A DNA stretch of 36,260 bases from Flaviramulus sp. (GTDB taxonomy: Bacteria > Bacteroidota > Bacteroidia > Flavobacteriales > Flavobacteriaceae), in contig NZ_JABDMV010000060.1 in NCBI RefSeq assembly GCF_013001275.1, positions 1 to 36,260 on the forward strand, given 5' to 3'. The notes under the pieces are model-generated. The model ran no database searches. It was given only the letters and a program-made list of their open reading frames with translations, and had not been told where the DNA came from. Position 1 is the stretch's first letter. Each line of letters begins with the position of its first letter. A program made the translations under genes and the position numbers. Positions 10,101 to 17,608 of the stretch are shown one piece after another.

Positions 10101-11911
10101 ACATCAAAAACTGTATCATTATCACTATCTAAATCTAAGAAATTAGGTACACCATCTCCATCTGAATCTAAAACAGCCGAAGATTCAAAAGCATCATGCA
10201 TCCCATTGCTATTGATGTCTACAAAAACACTTAATGGAATTGTGCCAGTGCCTGAGCTGATATTGCCTAACCCTGTTTCAACAATATCAGGAATTCCATC
10301 GTTGTCTGAATCTAGATCATAATCATTTGGGATTCCATCCTGATCAGTGTCATTATTCATAACAGATAAATCACCAAAGAAAAACACTTTACCATCCGGA
10401 CCATCATTCGTGGCATTGGGAAAGGTTATTCGTAATGCACTAATAGGAGCGCCTATTGGAGCAAGGTCGTCCACTGGGAAGAACGCTAAGAACATACCAC
10501 CAGATTGAAATTTATTAACTCTATACCCAGTATCTATATAGTCGGATAAATTTACAGTGATATTTCCTAAAACATTGCCATATGCATCTAAAGCTTCTAT
10601 GAAATATGGGTTATTACCGTTTCGTTCGGCAATTGCAACATTTATATTACCTGTTGAATAAATAGGATTAGAATAGGATAATGTATAACTTGATGTAAGG
10701 AAGTTAGCACCATCTATTCCAAGATAATAATTTAGATTACGACTTTGAAAAGCAGGTAATATTTGATCTGGAAAACTCGGATTTTCGAAATAATCAAATG
10801 ATTTATTTGTGTGGTCTGACAAGTAAACTTTTTGGTCATTATTAACAGTTGGGAAATCACCTTCAAAAGCATCTGGTACAATAAAATCGCTATAAGTTGT
10901 GCCGTTAAGTGTTATAGTATTTAAAAAGTGACTTTCCTTTTCATCGTCATAGTCATTACTACTTATTCCAAATGAAATACTAGTTTCTGAGTAAGACCCA
11001 TCGTGTCCGCTATCCTCGGCCATAGATTCATTTAAATTATGAATACCGTCGTTATCGTTATCAATATCCACACTGTCGTAAATACCATCACCATCACTAT
11101 CAATATTATCAATTGTGTATGTTACTCTCAAAACAGGTGGAATTCCTGTGGTTGTTTCTCTACTGTCATAATCTATGGTTCTATCACCACCACCGTCGGG
11201 GCTTCCAACCATAACGCCATTATTAGTAATAGTTCCATTAAACCATCCTTGTGTAAGTGCGGTTAGTGGCCATGAATGTATACCATCGGAACCACCATCT
11301 ATTGTTGCTAAAGGGGAGCCTCCATCAGATGGACCTACAACGCCACTTGTACTCCAGTTTGAGGTTCCTTGTCGTACATTCCAGTTTGAAACACCGTTTC
11401 CGTCACATGAGGATCCTTCATCCCAAGCATCAGTAGCCCCTATTTGATACACACTAACATTCATACCATTGCCGTTTTCAGTATATAACCTTAGCTGACT
11501 CGAAATAATTGTTGAGGTTGCCGGAATACCAGAAAGATCAAATTGAAACAATGCCCTATGTAGATCACCACCTTCTCTATCAATGGTCAAGAGTTCACAG
11601 TCACCATAATTATTAGAGGCTTCTTTTTTCTTAATGTATGTGTCTTGTGTTGCTATGAAGTCACAGGTTACCTGTGTTTGCGCATATGATTTAAACGAAA
11701 TTAGTGATAAAACTATACAGAAAACAAAAAACTGCAATGGAGCTAGTTTTTTGTTATTTAGGCTTTTAGTATATGTTTTTAATTCTTGCTTTTTTTTGAA
11801 GATAAACTCCGAGCTAGAATTGTTGTTTTTAAAAATATACGTTAAATGGTGGTTAGTGCCTACGGTTTTTTTAACAAAGCTATCAGCTTGTGAAAGTAAT
11901 ACTCTAATCAT
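7139..11911 (-). CDS. Giant T9SS cargo protein A (DNRLRE/CBM96-like, TSP3 repeats, LamG)
   Basis: From the ATG at 11911 the product has 1590 residues. This start is preferred over the upstream ATG at 11959, which overlaps the -7 box. A long N-region precedes a signal peptide core (LAPLQFFVFCIVLSLISF...SYAQ, ending near residue 78). Domains: DNRLRE (CBM96-like) about 80-265; a short thrombospondin type 3 stretch about 268-300 (DSDGDGIYDSVDIDNDNDG); an unassigned region to about 515; Asp-rich TSP3 calcium-binding repeats about 517-750; LamG about 752-907 (FDGRNDYVED, TNQWTHVAATY, FIDEVRLFSKAL); a long unassigned region; and a type A T9SS sorting domain in the last 75 or so residues (FNILGQSLF, GAYIIKM, SKKVLVE). 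It is probably secreted and anchored to the cell surface. The ligand is unknown. Residues from about 517 on are closely similar to gene B. Confidence 0.9.
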   Translation of the reverse strand: MIRVLLSQADSFVKKTVGTNHHLTYIFKNNNSSSEFIFKKKQELKTYTKSLNNKKLAPLQFFVFCIVLSLISFKSYAQTQVTCDFIATQDTYIKKKEASNNYGDCELLTIDREGGDLHRALFQFDLSGIPATSTIISSQLRLYTENGNGMNVSVYQIGATDAWDEGSSCDGNGVSNWNVRQGTSNWSTSGVVGPSDGGSPLATIDGGSDGIHSWPLTALTQGWFNGTITNNGVMVGSPDGGGDRTIDYDSRETTTGIPPVLRVTYTIDNIDSDGDGIYDSVDIDNDNDGIHNLNESMAEDSGHDGSYSETSISFGISSNDYDDEKESHFLNTITLNGTTYSDFIVPDAFEGDFPTVNNDQKVYLSDHTNKSFDYFENPSFPDQILPAFQSRNLNYYLGIDGANFLTSSYTLSYSNPIYSTGNINVAIAERNGNNPYFIEALDAYGNVLGNITVNLSDYIDTGYRVNKFQSGGMFLAFFPVDDLAPIGAPISALRITFPNATNDGPDGKVFFFGDLSVMNNDTDQDGIPNDYDLDSDNDGIPDIVETGLGNISSGTGTIPLSVFVDINSNGMHDAFESSAVLDSDGDGVPNFLDLDSDNDTVFDVDEARTERYVFSTLTFENGDGDINGDGVGDGTESETSRIRIIPGGCTELFGDGILDIYDYGTGANEYGNLSQGSAPHYVADSDDDGTPDYIDITSNGTDFDIALTHYPELDSNNDGVIDDTNDNDNDGVVDLFDTNDSSFGSPRDLQKKLDLYFDGRNDYVEDSSLINEWGEATIMAWIRIDPSATGDQKIFGQNSFNLQLNTDKSISVMVNRTILSNNAAINTNQWTHVAATYSENNQKLILYINGREANNLDVTGPLPADNSNLTIGRQSNNSIKFFNGFIDEVRLFSKALAKNELQKIVYQELENNAGITKGSAVPTNVNNYIDKATNHQLGWSNLQRYYNMDTYKDNVLDDLTTTNIDEGSGARIYNVKIIGEQTAPLPFVTKQGGRLEVAINDPERGINGADAINPSAIVKILHNDVYIDTDLHQVGLIIAAEDAESNPIEFKVKNDSELNVSWYLKLDGKIDLEGESQLIQGEGSYLDPASSGTLEKDQQGTADTYTYNYWSMPVGVSNNTTNNNGYTLQDVFTDINFLTTGYNGTATPVGIADYWIWKYCNSPYNSYASWQHVRSTGTLLPGEGFTMKGPGSGSISTPQNYVLEGKPNNGDINLPINAGNEYLVGNPYASALDAHQFILDNGATIGGTGATTGTLYFWEHWGGGSHNLSAYQGGYATYSLAGGIPAAAMGTNDPSVGTGGQPTKIPGRYIPVGQGFFVNAEADGMVNFNNGQRVFQVEDGTNSVFTKSTNTKKNKSANKKVESTDKRTKLRIGFNSVNTIRRQLLITVDSTTTSGYDWGYDAPYLDYQIDDMYWMIDQNKYSIQGIDNLDNTSILPLGIHTKNNGVNSISLDKLENNNEELNVYLHDKAFDIYHNLNEGNYDVELYAGEYLDRFEIAFSQGQALDVNDNYDKPILAYYSNEKNSIIIQNSNSRMIESIEMFNILGQSLFQIDIDTIQKHLEYNVSPIKTGAYIIKMTTENGIVSKKVLVE

Positions 11912-11956
11912 AATTCTGGTTAAGTTTCGATTTGAGGGGGCATCGAGTATACTATG

Positions 11957-11988
11957 CAAAAATAGAACAAAAATCTATGAAACGCAAA
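11957..11988 (-). promoter_or_regulatory. Promoter of giant T9SS gene A
   Basis: On the minus strand: -33 TTTG at 11988-11985, a 20-base spacer, and a perfect -7 box TATTTTTG at 11964-11957. Inside the spacer region lies GCGTTTCA (shared with gene B), 13 bases upstream of the -7 box. This predicts transcription from about 11950 and supports the ATG at 11911. Confidence 0.7.
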
Positions 11989-12025
11989 TAAACACGGTGT
12001 AATAACATTTTTTTAAATATAATGT

Positions 12026-12056
12026 AAAAAAAGTCCTGAACGTCAATTCAGGACTT
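12026..12056 (-). terminator. Terminator belonging to a decayed T9SS gene copy
   Basis: Stem AAGTCCTGAA (12031-12040), loop CGTCAA, stem TTCAGGACTT (12047-12056), with an A-run to the left giving the U-tract on the minus strand. Stem and loop are near-copies of the gene B terminator (AGTCCCGAA, CGTTAA). No intact gene now ends here; only the C-terminal remnant at 12116-12148 does. Confidence 0.8.
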
Positions 12057-12115
12057 ATAGAGCATCGTAGATTTGGAGTGATTTATTATAAAGTGACTAA
12101 CTCAAAATAATTAAT

Positions 12116-12148
12116 TCAATCTAACAATACTTTTTTTGTAATAGTGCA
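12116..12148 (-). pseudogene. Remnant of a T9SS sorting-domain C-terminus
   Basis: The minus strand reads CTITKKVLLD then stop, bounded upstream by an in-frame TAG (12149-12151). This is the typical last stretch of a type A sorting domain; compare VSKKVLVE and ISKTVLVK in the neighbours. Its 3' flank aligns with that of gene B: GAGTTAGT, CCAAATCTAC, then a near-identical hairpin. I infer the last codons of a deleted paralogue. Ten residues alone would be weak evidence; the matching 3' flank and terminator make it credible. Confidence 0.6.
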
Positions 12149-12199
12149 CTATTTTATTTTTAGTAACTAATTATAGTTTATTACTGATTATTAATTGTT

Positions 12200-12246
12200 T
12201 ACAAGGCTAATATACAAATAATTTTGGAATACACACGATGAAATGC
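12200..12246 (-). promoter_or_regulatory. Relict promoter of the deleted T9SS paralogue
   Basis: The minus strand carries TATATTAGCCTTGTA (12214-12200), differing by one base from TATATTTGCCTTGTA at the gene B promoter (17119-17105). The -7 box has one mismatch (TATATTAG). Upstream lies TTTTTTTGCATTTCATCG, like the poly-T, TTTG and GCGTTTCA arrangement of gene B but about 11 bases further away, as if a small insertion had disrupted the spacing. Confidence 0.5.
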
Positions 12247-12490
12247 AAAAAAATACGATTAAAAGTAAAAGCCCTGTATGAAGATTCAGTGTTTTTTTAA
12301 TGATTTGATATGCTTATGAAATTATTTTATAAGCTTTTTAACAAAATTCCAAGGCATTAGTTTCTTTCTATTAAGCTACAATCTAGCTGGGCAGTAAATT
12401 TTAATTTGTTCTTGTTACCAATTGAAGTATGCAGTTAAAAAGGGAGTTTAAACACTGTTATTTAGTTTAGACGTGTGAAGATTATTGTAT
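12247..12490. other. Non-coding spacer between gene B terminator and relict promoter
   Basis: AT-rich stretch with no reading frame of note on either strand, no hairpin with a T-tract and no recognisable RNA. It may be degraded sequence of the former tandem unit. Confidence 0.4.
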
Positions 12491-12523
12491 AAAAAAAAGT
12501 CCCGAACGTTAATTCGGGACCTT
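12491..12523 (-). terminator. Terminator of giant T9SS gene B
   Basis: Stem GTCCCGAA (12499-12506), loop CGTTAA, stem TTCGGGAC (12513-12520), with eight A at 12491-12498 giving the U-tract on the minus strand. It lies about 60 bases after the gene B stop. Confidence 0.85.
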
Positions 12524-12584
12524 AAGTATAGCTAAGTAAAAAGTAGATTTGGGGTTCTAACTAACTAAAACTAACTCAACTAAT

Positions 12585-15500
12585 TTATTTTACTAATACC
12601 GTTTTAGATATGGTATCTTCTTCTGTTTTTAATCTAATAACGTAGGCACCGGCCTTAATTTCTTTTGCAGGCAACTCTATATTAGTTTCGTTTGTAATCA
12701 TATTTGATTCAAAAACCTTTTGACCTAAAACATTGAACATTTTAGTAGATTGTATAAATCTTGATCTTGGGTTGTTGATAATAACACTTTCTTTATCATT
12801 TGATAAGTAAACATTTAAATAATCGTTATCAAGATCATCAATTCCTAATGCTTGTTGATTAGAGAACGACACTTCGAAACGGTCTAAATATTCACCTGCT
12901 TCTAAATGGACATCATAAGCGCCTTCATTTAAATCGTGATATACACTAAGCGCTTTATCATGCAGATAAACTTTTAAACTATTTGGAGCATTTTCAAGTT
13001 TATCTAGTGTTATAGAATTTACACCACTAGTTTTTGTATGAATTCCTAGTGGAAGTACCACTTGTTCATTCATTTCATCCGTCGCTTGTACGGTATATTT
13101 TTCACTATTAATCATCCAATACATATCGTCCATTTGATCGTCGTTGTATGGCGCATCAAAGCCCCAATCGTAACCAGACGTACCATTTTCATCTAACGTC
13201 GCTAAAAGCTGTCTACGTATTGTATTTACAGAGTTAAAACCAATTCTAAGTTTTAATCGTGTATCTTGATTTTCTACTTTTTTAGAAGCAGTCATGTTAC
13301 CTTTTGTTTTAGTAGACTTTGTAAATACCGAGTTTGTGTTGTCTTCAACTTGAAAAACACGTTGGCTATTATTAAAGTTTACCACACCATCGGCTTCAGC
13401 CGTAACAAAGAAACCTTGCCCAACAGGAATGTATCTTCCTGGGGTTTTTGTTGGTGTACCTCCAGTTGCTACATCCGGATCATTTGTTCCGTAAGCAGCG
13501 GCAGGAACACCTCCAGCAAGAGTATAGGTTGCATAACCACCTTGGTAGGCGCTTAAATAATGTGATCCACCGCCCCAATGCTCCCAGAAATATAAAGTTC
13601 CTGTAGTCGCACCAGTACCTGATATTACAGCACCATTATCTAAAATAAACTGGTGTGCATCTATTGCAGAGGCATAAGGGTTACCAACTAAATAGTCGTT
13701 ACCCGCATTAATGGTTAAATTAATATCACCGTTGTTAGGCTTACCTTCTAAAACATAGTTTTGAGGTGTAGCAATAGAACCAGTTCCAGGGCCTTTCATA
13801 GTGAAACCTTCACCTGGTTTTAAAGTTCCTGTACTACGCACATGTTGCCATTGCGAATAGTCATCACTTGTTTTGTTAGTAAATTTCCAAATCCAGTAAT
13901 CTGCAATTCCAACAGGAGATGCCGATCCATTATATCCTGAGGTTAAGAAATTAACATCAAATACATCTGGAAGTGTATAATTATTATTGTTTGTTGAATT
14001 ATTTGTGACACCAACAGGCATCGACCAGTAATTATAGGTATACGTATCGGCAGTTCCTTGTTGATCTTTTTCTAATGAACCAGAACTCGTTGGGTCTAAA
14101 TAACTATCTTCACCTTGTACTAATTGAGATTCTCCTTCAAGATCAATTTTTCCATCTAATTTTAAATACCAACTTACATTAAGCTCAGAATCATTTTGCA
14201 CCTTAAATTCTATAGGGTTCGATCCTGAATCTTGTTCATCTATAATTAGAGCTACTGCATTTAAGCTACTATCAATATAAACATCATCATGAACAATTTT
14301 TACAATGGCATTTGCAGTAATGGCATCATCACCATTAATACCGTTTGATGCATCGTCTACTGCTACTTCCAATCTTCCGCTTTGTTGTGTTACAAATGGT
14401 AGTGGCGCAGATTGTTCTGCAATAACTTTAGTGTTATATATTTTTGCACCAGATCCTTCATCTATTTCTGGAGTTGTTAAATCGTCTAATACATTATCTT
14501 TAAAGGCATCCATTCTGTAATACCTTTTTAAGTTTGTCCAAGTAAGCGGTGTATTTGTAGATGCATCCACAAAATTAGTTACGTCTGTTGGAATTATAGC
14601 ACCTTTTATTACACCATTATTGTCTTCAATTTCTTGATAAATCATTTTCTGAAGTTCATTTTGCGTAAGGGCTTTAAAGAATACACGCGCTTCATCCATG
14701 TAGCCATTAAAATATTTGCTATTTGTATCTGGTTGTCTCCCTAAAGTTAAACTAGATGCATCTGCAGGTAAGGCTCCTGAAACATTGTAAGAATCAACTT
14801 CTAATCCATTTATATATAATTTAATTTTACTATTTGTATTACTATATGTTGCAGCAACATGTGTCCATTGATTGGTGCTTAATGCATTGCTTGACACATT
14901 TTTATTATTGCCTATTGCTTCAATAGTCAAGTCAGATTTAAGCTGAATATAGAAATTATCCTGACCCATTATTATTTGATCTCCAGATGCTGAAGGATCA
15001 ATTTTAATCCAGGCCATCATAGTGGCTTCACTCCATCCGCTCATTACATTTGTATCTTCTACATAATCATTTCTACCATCAAAAAACAAGTCTAATTTTT
15101 TCTGTAAGTCTCTTGGAGACCCTGTTGCACTGTCGTTTGTATCAAATAAATCAACAATACCATCGCCATCACTATCATTAGTGTCATCAATTACACCATC
15201 ATTATTAGCATCTAAATCAGCATAATGTGTATTTGCAATATCGAATGTTGAACCATCTGACGTTGTATCAATATAATCAGGAATTCCATCACCATCAGTA
15301 TCAGCTACGTAATCTGGAGCAGATCCTTGGCTTAAATTTCCAAATTCGTTTGCACCAGTACCATAATCATATATATCAAGGATACCGTCTCCAAAATATT
15401 CTAAATTACCATCATTATCGTCATCTTTTGCTCTAAAGGCTTCTGTTTCTAGACCATCTCCAACACCATCGCCATTAATATCGCCATCACCATTTTCGAA

Positions 15501-17069
15501 TGTCAATGTGCTGAATACATAGCGTGCTGTACGTGCTTCGTCCACATCAAAAACCGTATCATTATCAGAATCTAAATCTTTAAAATTTGGGACACCATCA
15601 TTATCAGAATCTAGTGGGCTTGTATTTTCAAAAGCATCATGCATTCCGTTACCATTAGCATCGGTAAAAGATCCTGAAGGAATCTTAGCAGTACCTGCAC
15701 TTGCGCTTCCAAAACCAGCTTCAACAATATCTGGAATACCATCATTATCAGAATCTAAATCAAAATAATCAGGAATAGAATCGCCATCAGTATCAGCACA
15801 AGTTGAAGGAATAACAAATAATTGTACATTATCTATAAAGTTTCCAGAACTTGTTGAGCCTGAAGCGCTATTTAGTACCGTAAAAGTAAGTCTAGTAGTT
15901 GTTTGGCCTGCTGGAACTGTATAAGTACCCGTATGTAAGGTCCAAGATGAATCTCCTGCCGAGGCAAAATCACCATTAGAGGTCATAGTTCCGTTAGGGT
16001 CTCCTATCATTAATCGCACAATATCTTCGGAAGAGCTTCCAGCATAACCCGTTCGTTTACGGTGTGCGAATGTCCATTGTAATACATCACCTGGAGTAGA
16101 CACCACATCTTGATATAAACCGTCGTTAGTAGTTGCATTTACTTCTGCCCATTGGGTACCAGAGTAAGCTTGACCACCTGCATCATTACCGGCGCCTTGG
16201 CTATTATGCCAAATTTCTAAATAGTTATTTGAGGTATCAGCACTTAACCAGTTTGGAATATTTGAGGCATCACCTTTCCAGATTCCAGAAGTACCAACAA
16301 CATCAGTCCCACCGCCATCTAAACCAGAGGAAACGATATCTAAATCTTCAAAATCAGCATTTGATAAAGGTGGATTTACTATAGCATCACATTCATCAGT
16401 ATCTAAAATACCATCATTATCATCATCTATATCCACACTATCGGTAACTCCATCAAAATCACTATCTCCATCAAAAAATATAGGTTCTTCTTTTATTAAA
16501 ACATTATCGAAATAACTTATTTCACTCCCTTTACTGGCATCACCTTCAAATCTAAATTTAGCATTTGTAGGGAAATTATAACTAGTATCTAAAAGCGTGA
16601 AAGAAAAACTATAATTGTTAGAACTTCCAATATTTGAAAAATCTACACCTCTTTCGTAATAATTTAATGTAGTCCAAGAGGAACCATCATAATATTTAAG
16701 ATAAAACCCTTCACCGTTATCAACGCCTTCAGCTTTATAACAAAAAGAAATGGATATACTCGCATACGAGCTTATATCTAAAGCAGGCGATGTTACAATA
16801 CTCGACGATTTATCATCTTTAACATATAAGGAATGAATTACACTACATGACCATTGATCATCTTCTTCTAAACCTCCATCACCACCTAGGCTCCAGCCTT
16901 GTTCATCAGGTTCAAAATCGTAATCTCCAATAATATCTTGGGCTTGCGTATTAAATGCTAATAGCACCGCACAACTAAATAAAGTTGTGGTAAAAAGTCT
17001 TTTTTTGTTTCGAAAAATTGCGTTTGTATTTAAAAATAAATACTGGCAATACAGAGTAATTTTTTCCAT
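12585..17069 (-). CDS. Giant T9SS cargo protein B (jelly-roll N-terminus, TSP3 repeats, LamG)
   Basis: From the ATG at 17069 the product has 1494 residues. Upstream in-frame ATGs (17162, 17102) lie before or at the predicted transcription start. A signal peptide ends around FNTQAQ (residue 45). The N-terminal 150 or so residues look like a carbohydrate-binding jelly roll (WSLGGDGGLEE, FRFEGDASKG, YFDNVLIK). A short TSP3 stretch (DSDFDGVTDSVDIDDDNDG) follows at about 200-225. A second jelly-roll-like module spans about 230-420 (TQWAEVNATTNDGLYQDV, FIDNVQLF). Then come TSP3 repeats about 423-655, LamG about 656-813, a long unassigned region, and a T9SS type A sorting domain over the last 75 residues (FNVLGQKVF, AGAYVIRL, ISKTVLVK). 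It is probably exported to the cell surface. From about residue 423 it is colinear with gene A. Confidence 0.9.
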   Translation of the reverse strand: MEKITLYCQYLFLNTNAIFRNKKRLFTTTLFSCAVLLAFNTQAQDIIGDYDFEPDEQGWSLGGDGGLEEDDQWSCSVIHSLYVKDDKSSSIVTSPALDISSYASISISFCYKAEGVDNGEGFYLKYYDGSSWTTLNYYERGVDFSNIGSSNNYSFSFTLLDTSYNFPTNAKFRFEGDASKGSEISYFDNVLIKEEPIFFDGDSDFDGVTDSVDIDDDNDGILDTDECDAIVNPPLSNADFEDLDIVSSGLDGGGTDVVGTSGIWKGDASNIPNWLSADTSNNYLEIWHNSQGAGNDAGGQAYSGTQWAEVNATTNDGLYQDVVSTPGDVLQWTFAHRKRTGYAGSSSEDIVRLMIGDPNGTMTSNGDFASAGDSSWTLHTGTYTVPAGQTTTRLTFTVLNSASGSTSSGNFIDNVQLFVIPSTCADTDGDSIPDYFDLDSDNDGIPDIVEAGFGSASAGTAKIPSGSFTDANGNGMHDAFENTSPLDSDNDGVPNFKDLDSDNDTVFDVDEARTARYVFSTLTFENGDGDINGDGVGDGLETEAFRAKDDDNDGNLEYFGDGILDIYDYGTGANEFGNLSQGSAPDYVADTDGDGIPDYIDTTSDGSTFDIANTHYADLDANNDGVIDDTNDSDGDGIVDLFDTNDSATGSPRDLQKKLDLFFDGRNDYVEDTNVMSGWSEATMMAWIKIDPSASGDQIIMGQDNFYIQLKSDLTIEAIGNNKNVSSNALSTNQWTHVAATYSNTNSKIKLYINGLEVDSYNVSGALPADASSLTLGRQPDTNSKYFNGYMDEARVFFKALTQNELQKMIYQEIEDNNGVIKGAIIPTDVTNFVDASTNTPLTWTNLKRYYRMDAFKDNVLDDLTTPEIDEGSGAKIYNTKVIAEQSAPLPFVTQQSGRLEVAVDDASNGINGDDAITANAIVKIVHDDVYIDSSLNAVALIIDEQDSGSNPIEFKVQNDSELNVSWYLKLDGKIDLEGESQLVQGEDSYLDPTSSGSLEKDQQGTADTYTYNYWSMPVGVTNNSTNNNNYTLPDVFDVNFLTSGYNGSASPVGIADYWIWKFTNKTSDDYSQWQHVRSTGTLKPGEGFTMKGPGTGSIATPQNYVLEGKPNNGDINLTINAGNDYLVGNPYASAIDAHQFILDNGAVISGTGATTGTLYFWEHWGGGSHYLSAYQGGYATYTLAGGVPAAAYGTNDPDVATGGTPTKTPGRYIPVGQGFFVTAEADGVVNFNNSQRVFQVEDNTNSVFTKSTKTKGNMTASKKVENQDTRLKLRIGFNSVNTIRRQLLATLDENGTSGYDWGFDAPYNDDQMDDMYWMINSEKYTVQATDEMNEQVVLPLGIHTKTSGVNSITLDKLENAPNSLKVYLHDKALSVYHDLNEGAYDVHLEAGEYLDRFEVSFSNQQALGIDDLDNDYLNVYLSNDKESVIINNPRSRFIQSTKMFNVLGQKVFESNMITNETNIELPAKEIKAGAYVIRLKTEEDTISKTVLVK

Positions 17070-17111
17070 AAAATGTAAATTAAGATAGATTGGGGCTATC
17101 ATAGTACAAGG

Positions 17112-17145
17112 CAAATATAGGTGAATATCCGTGAAACGCACAAAA
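17112..17145 (-). promoter_or_regulatory. Promoter of giant T9SS gene B
   Basis: On the minus strand: -33 TTTTG ending at 17141, a 21-base spacer containing GCGTTTCA (17139-17132), and a perfect -7 box TATATTTG at 17119-17112. The -33 lies inside the T-tract of the terminator at 17142-17190. Predicted transcription start is about 17105, which supports the ATG at 17069. Confidence 0.7.
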
Positions 17146-17190
17146 AAATCGACGAAATACATAACAAGTGTGCATTTCGTCGATTTTTTT
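17142..17190. terminator. Perfect 17-bp inverted-repeat terminator, bidirectional
   Basis: Arms AAAAAAATCGACGAAAT (17142-17158) and ATTTCGTCGATTTTTTT (17174-17190) are perfectly complementary, with a 15-base loop. Each strand has a T7 tail inside the stem, so it can terminate in both directions. It lies 23 bases beyond the stop of the minus-strand sorting-domain remnant, whose natural terminator it probably was. Confidence 0.8.
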
Positions 17191-17212
17191 GACCTTAAAA
17201 GTCTAAAAATAG

Positions 17213-17386
17213 TTATTCAATGAGAACTTTTTTTGATATCGTTCCTTTTTGAGTGTTCATCTTTATAATATAAGTTCGCGGTTTCATAATACCGGCATTG
17301 TGTTCTAAATAATTTTCTTTAGTACTAGTTTTAGTTTCGAATATTAGTTGACTTAGGGTCTTGTACATAATGATGGATTTAGCTAT
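17213..17386 (-). pseudogene. Truncated T9SS type A sorting domain (5' part of gene missing)
   Basis: Between an in-frame TGA (17389-17387) and the TAA at 17215-17213, the minus strand encodes about 57 residues. They include SIIMYKTLSQLIFET, YLEHNAGIMKPRTYIIKM and TISKKVLIE. These align along their length with the C-terminal sorting domain of gene A (ESIEMFNILGQSLF, LEYNVSPIKTGAYIIKM, IVSKKVLVE). Conserved G-Q after the first hydrophobic strand is S-Q here. No signal peptide, no start site and no cargo region remain, so this is the 3' stump of a third or fourth tandem paralogue. A terminator lies just downstream. Confidence 0.8.
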
Positions 17387-17389
17387 TCA

Positions 17390-17553
17390 CTGTGAAATAT
17401 TTATTTTAAAGTCATTATAGTGTGATTGAAACTATTAAGCTGATTCTGTAATTATGTGAATTAATAATACCAAATTTTACTTATTATATAATTATTTATA
17501 TCCCAATTTGCCAAATTGCTAATATTTGCATTTCTATGTAAATTTATTATTAA
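17390..17553. other. AT-rich spacer upstream of nirB
   Basis: No reading frame or hairpin that I can support. It separates the minus-strand T9SS array from the divergent plus-strand nitrate island. Confidence 0.4.
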
Positions 17554-17589
17554 TACGTATTTAAAACTACGTATTTATACTTAATTTCG
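17554..17589 (+). promoter_or_regulatory. nirB promoter with nitrate-island palindrome
   Basis: The 14-mer ACGTA-TTTA-TACTT (17569-17582) is a 5-N4-5 near-palindrome. Its last T is the first base of a near-consensus -7 box TAATTTCG (17582-17589). A further TACGTA is at 17554-17559, 14 bases before the TACGTA at 17568-17573. The -7 box begins 27 bases before the ATG. No -33 TTG is evident, as expected if an activator replaces it. Confidence 0.6.
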
Positions 17590-17608
17590 TATTATAAAAT
17601 GCGTAATT

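Noticed and set aside
10008-10322. Plus-strand frame inside giant gene A, rich in S, P and K
   Set aside because: It is the antisense of the Asp-rich TSP3 repeats; low-complexity repeats open several shadow frames in both giant genes.
9700-10360. Repetitive DNA that could suggest a CRISPR or tandem repeat array
   Set aside because: The periodicity comes from degenerate DSDNDG-type codons of TSP3 repeats inside a coding frame; there are no identical direct repeats with unique spacers.
11634-12002. Plus-strand frame of about 120 codons opposite the start of gene A
   Set aside because: It is antisense to the signal peptide and promoter of gene A, has no recognisable domain and no promoter.
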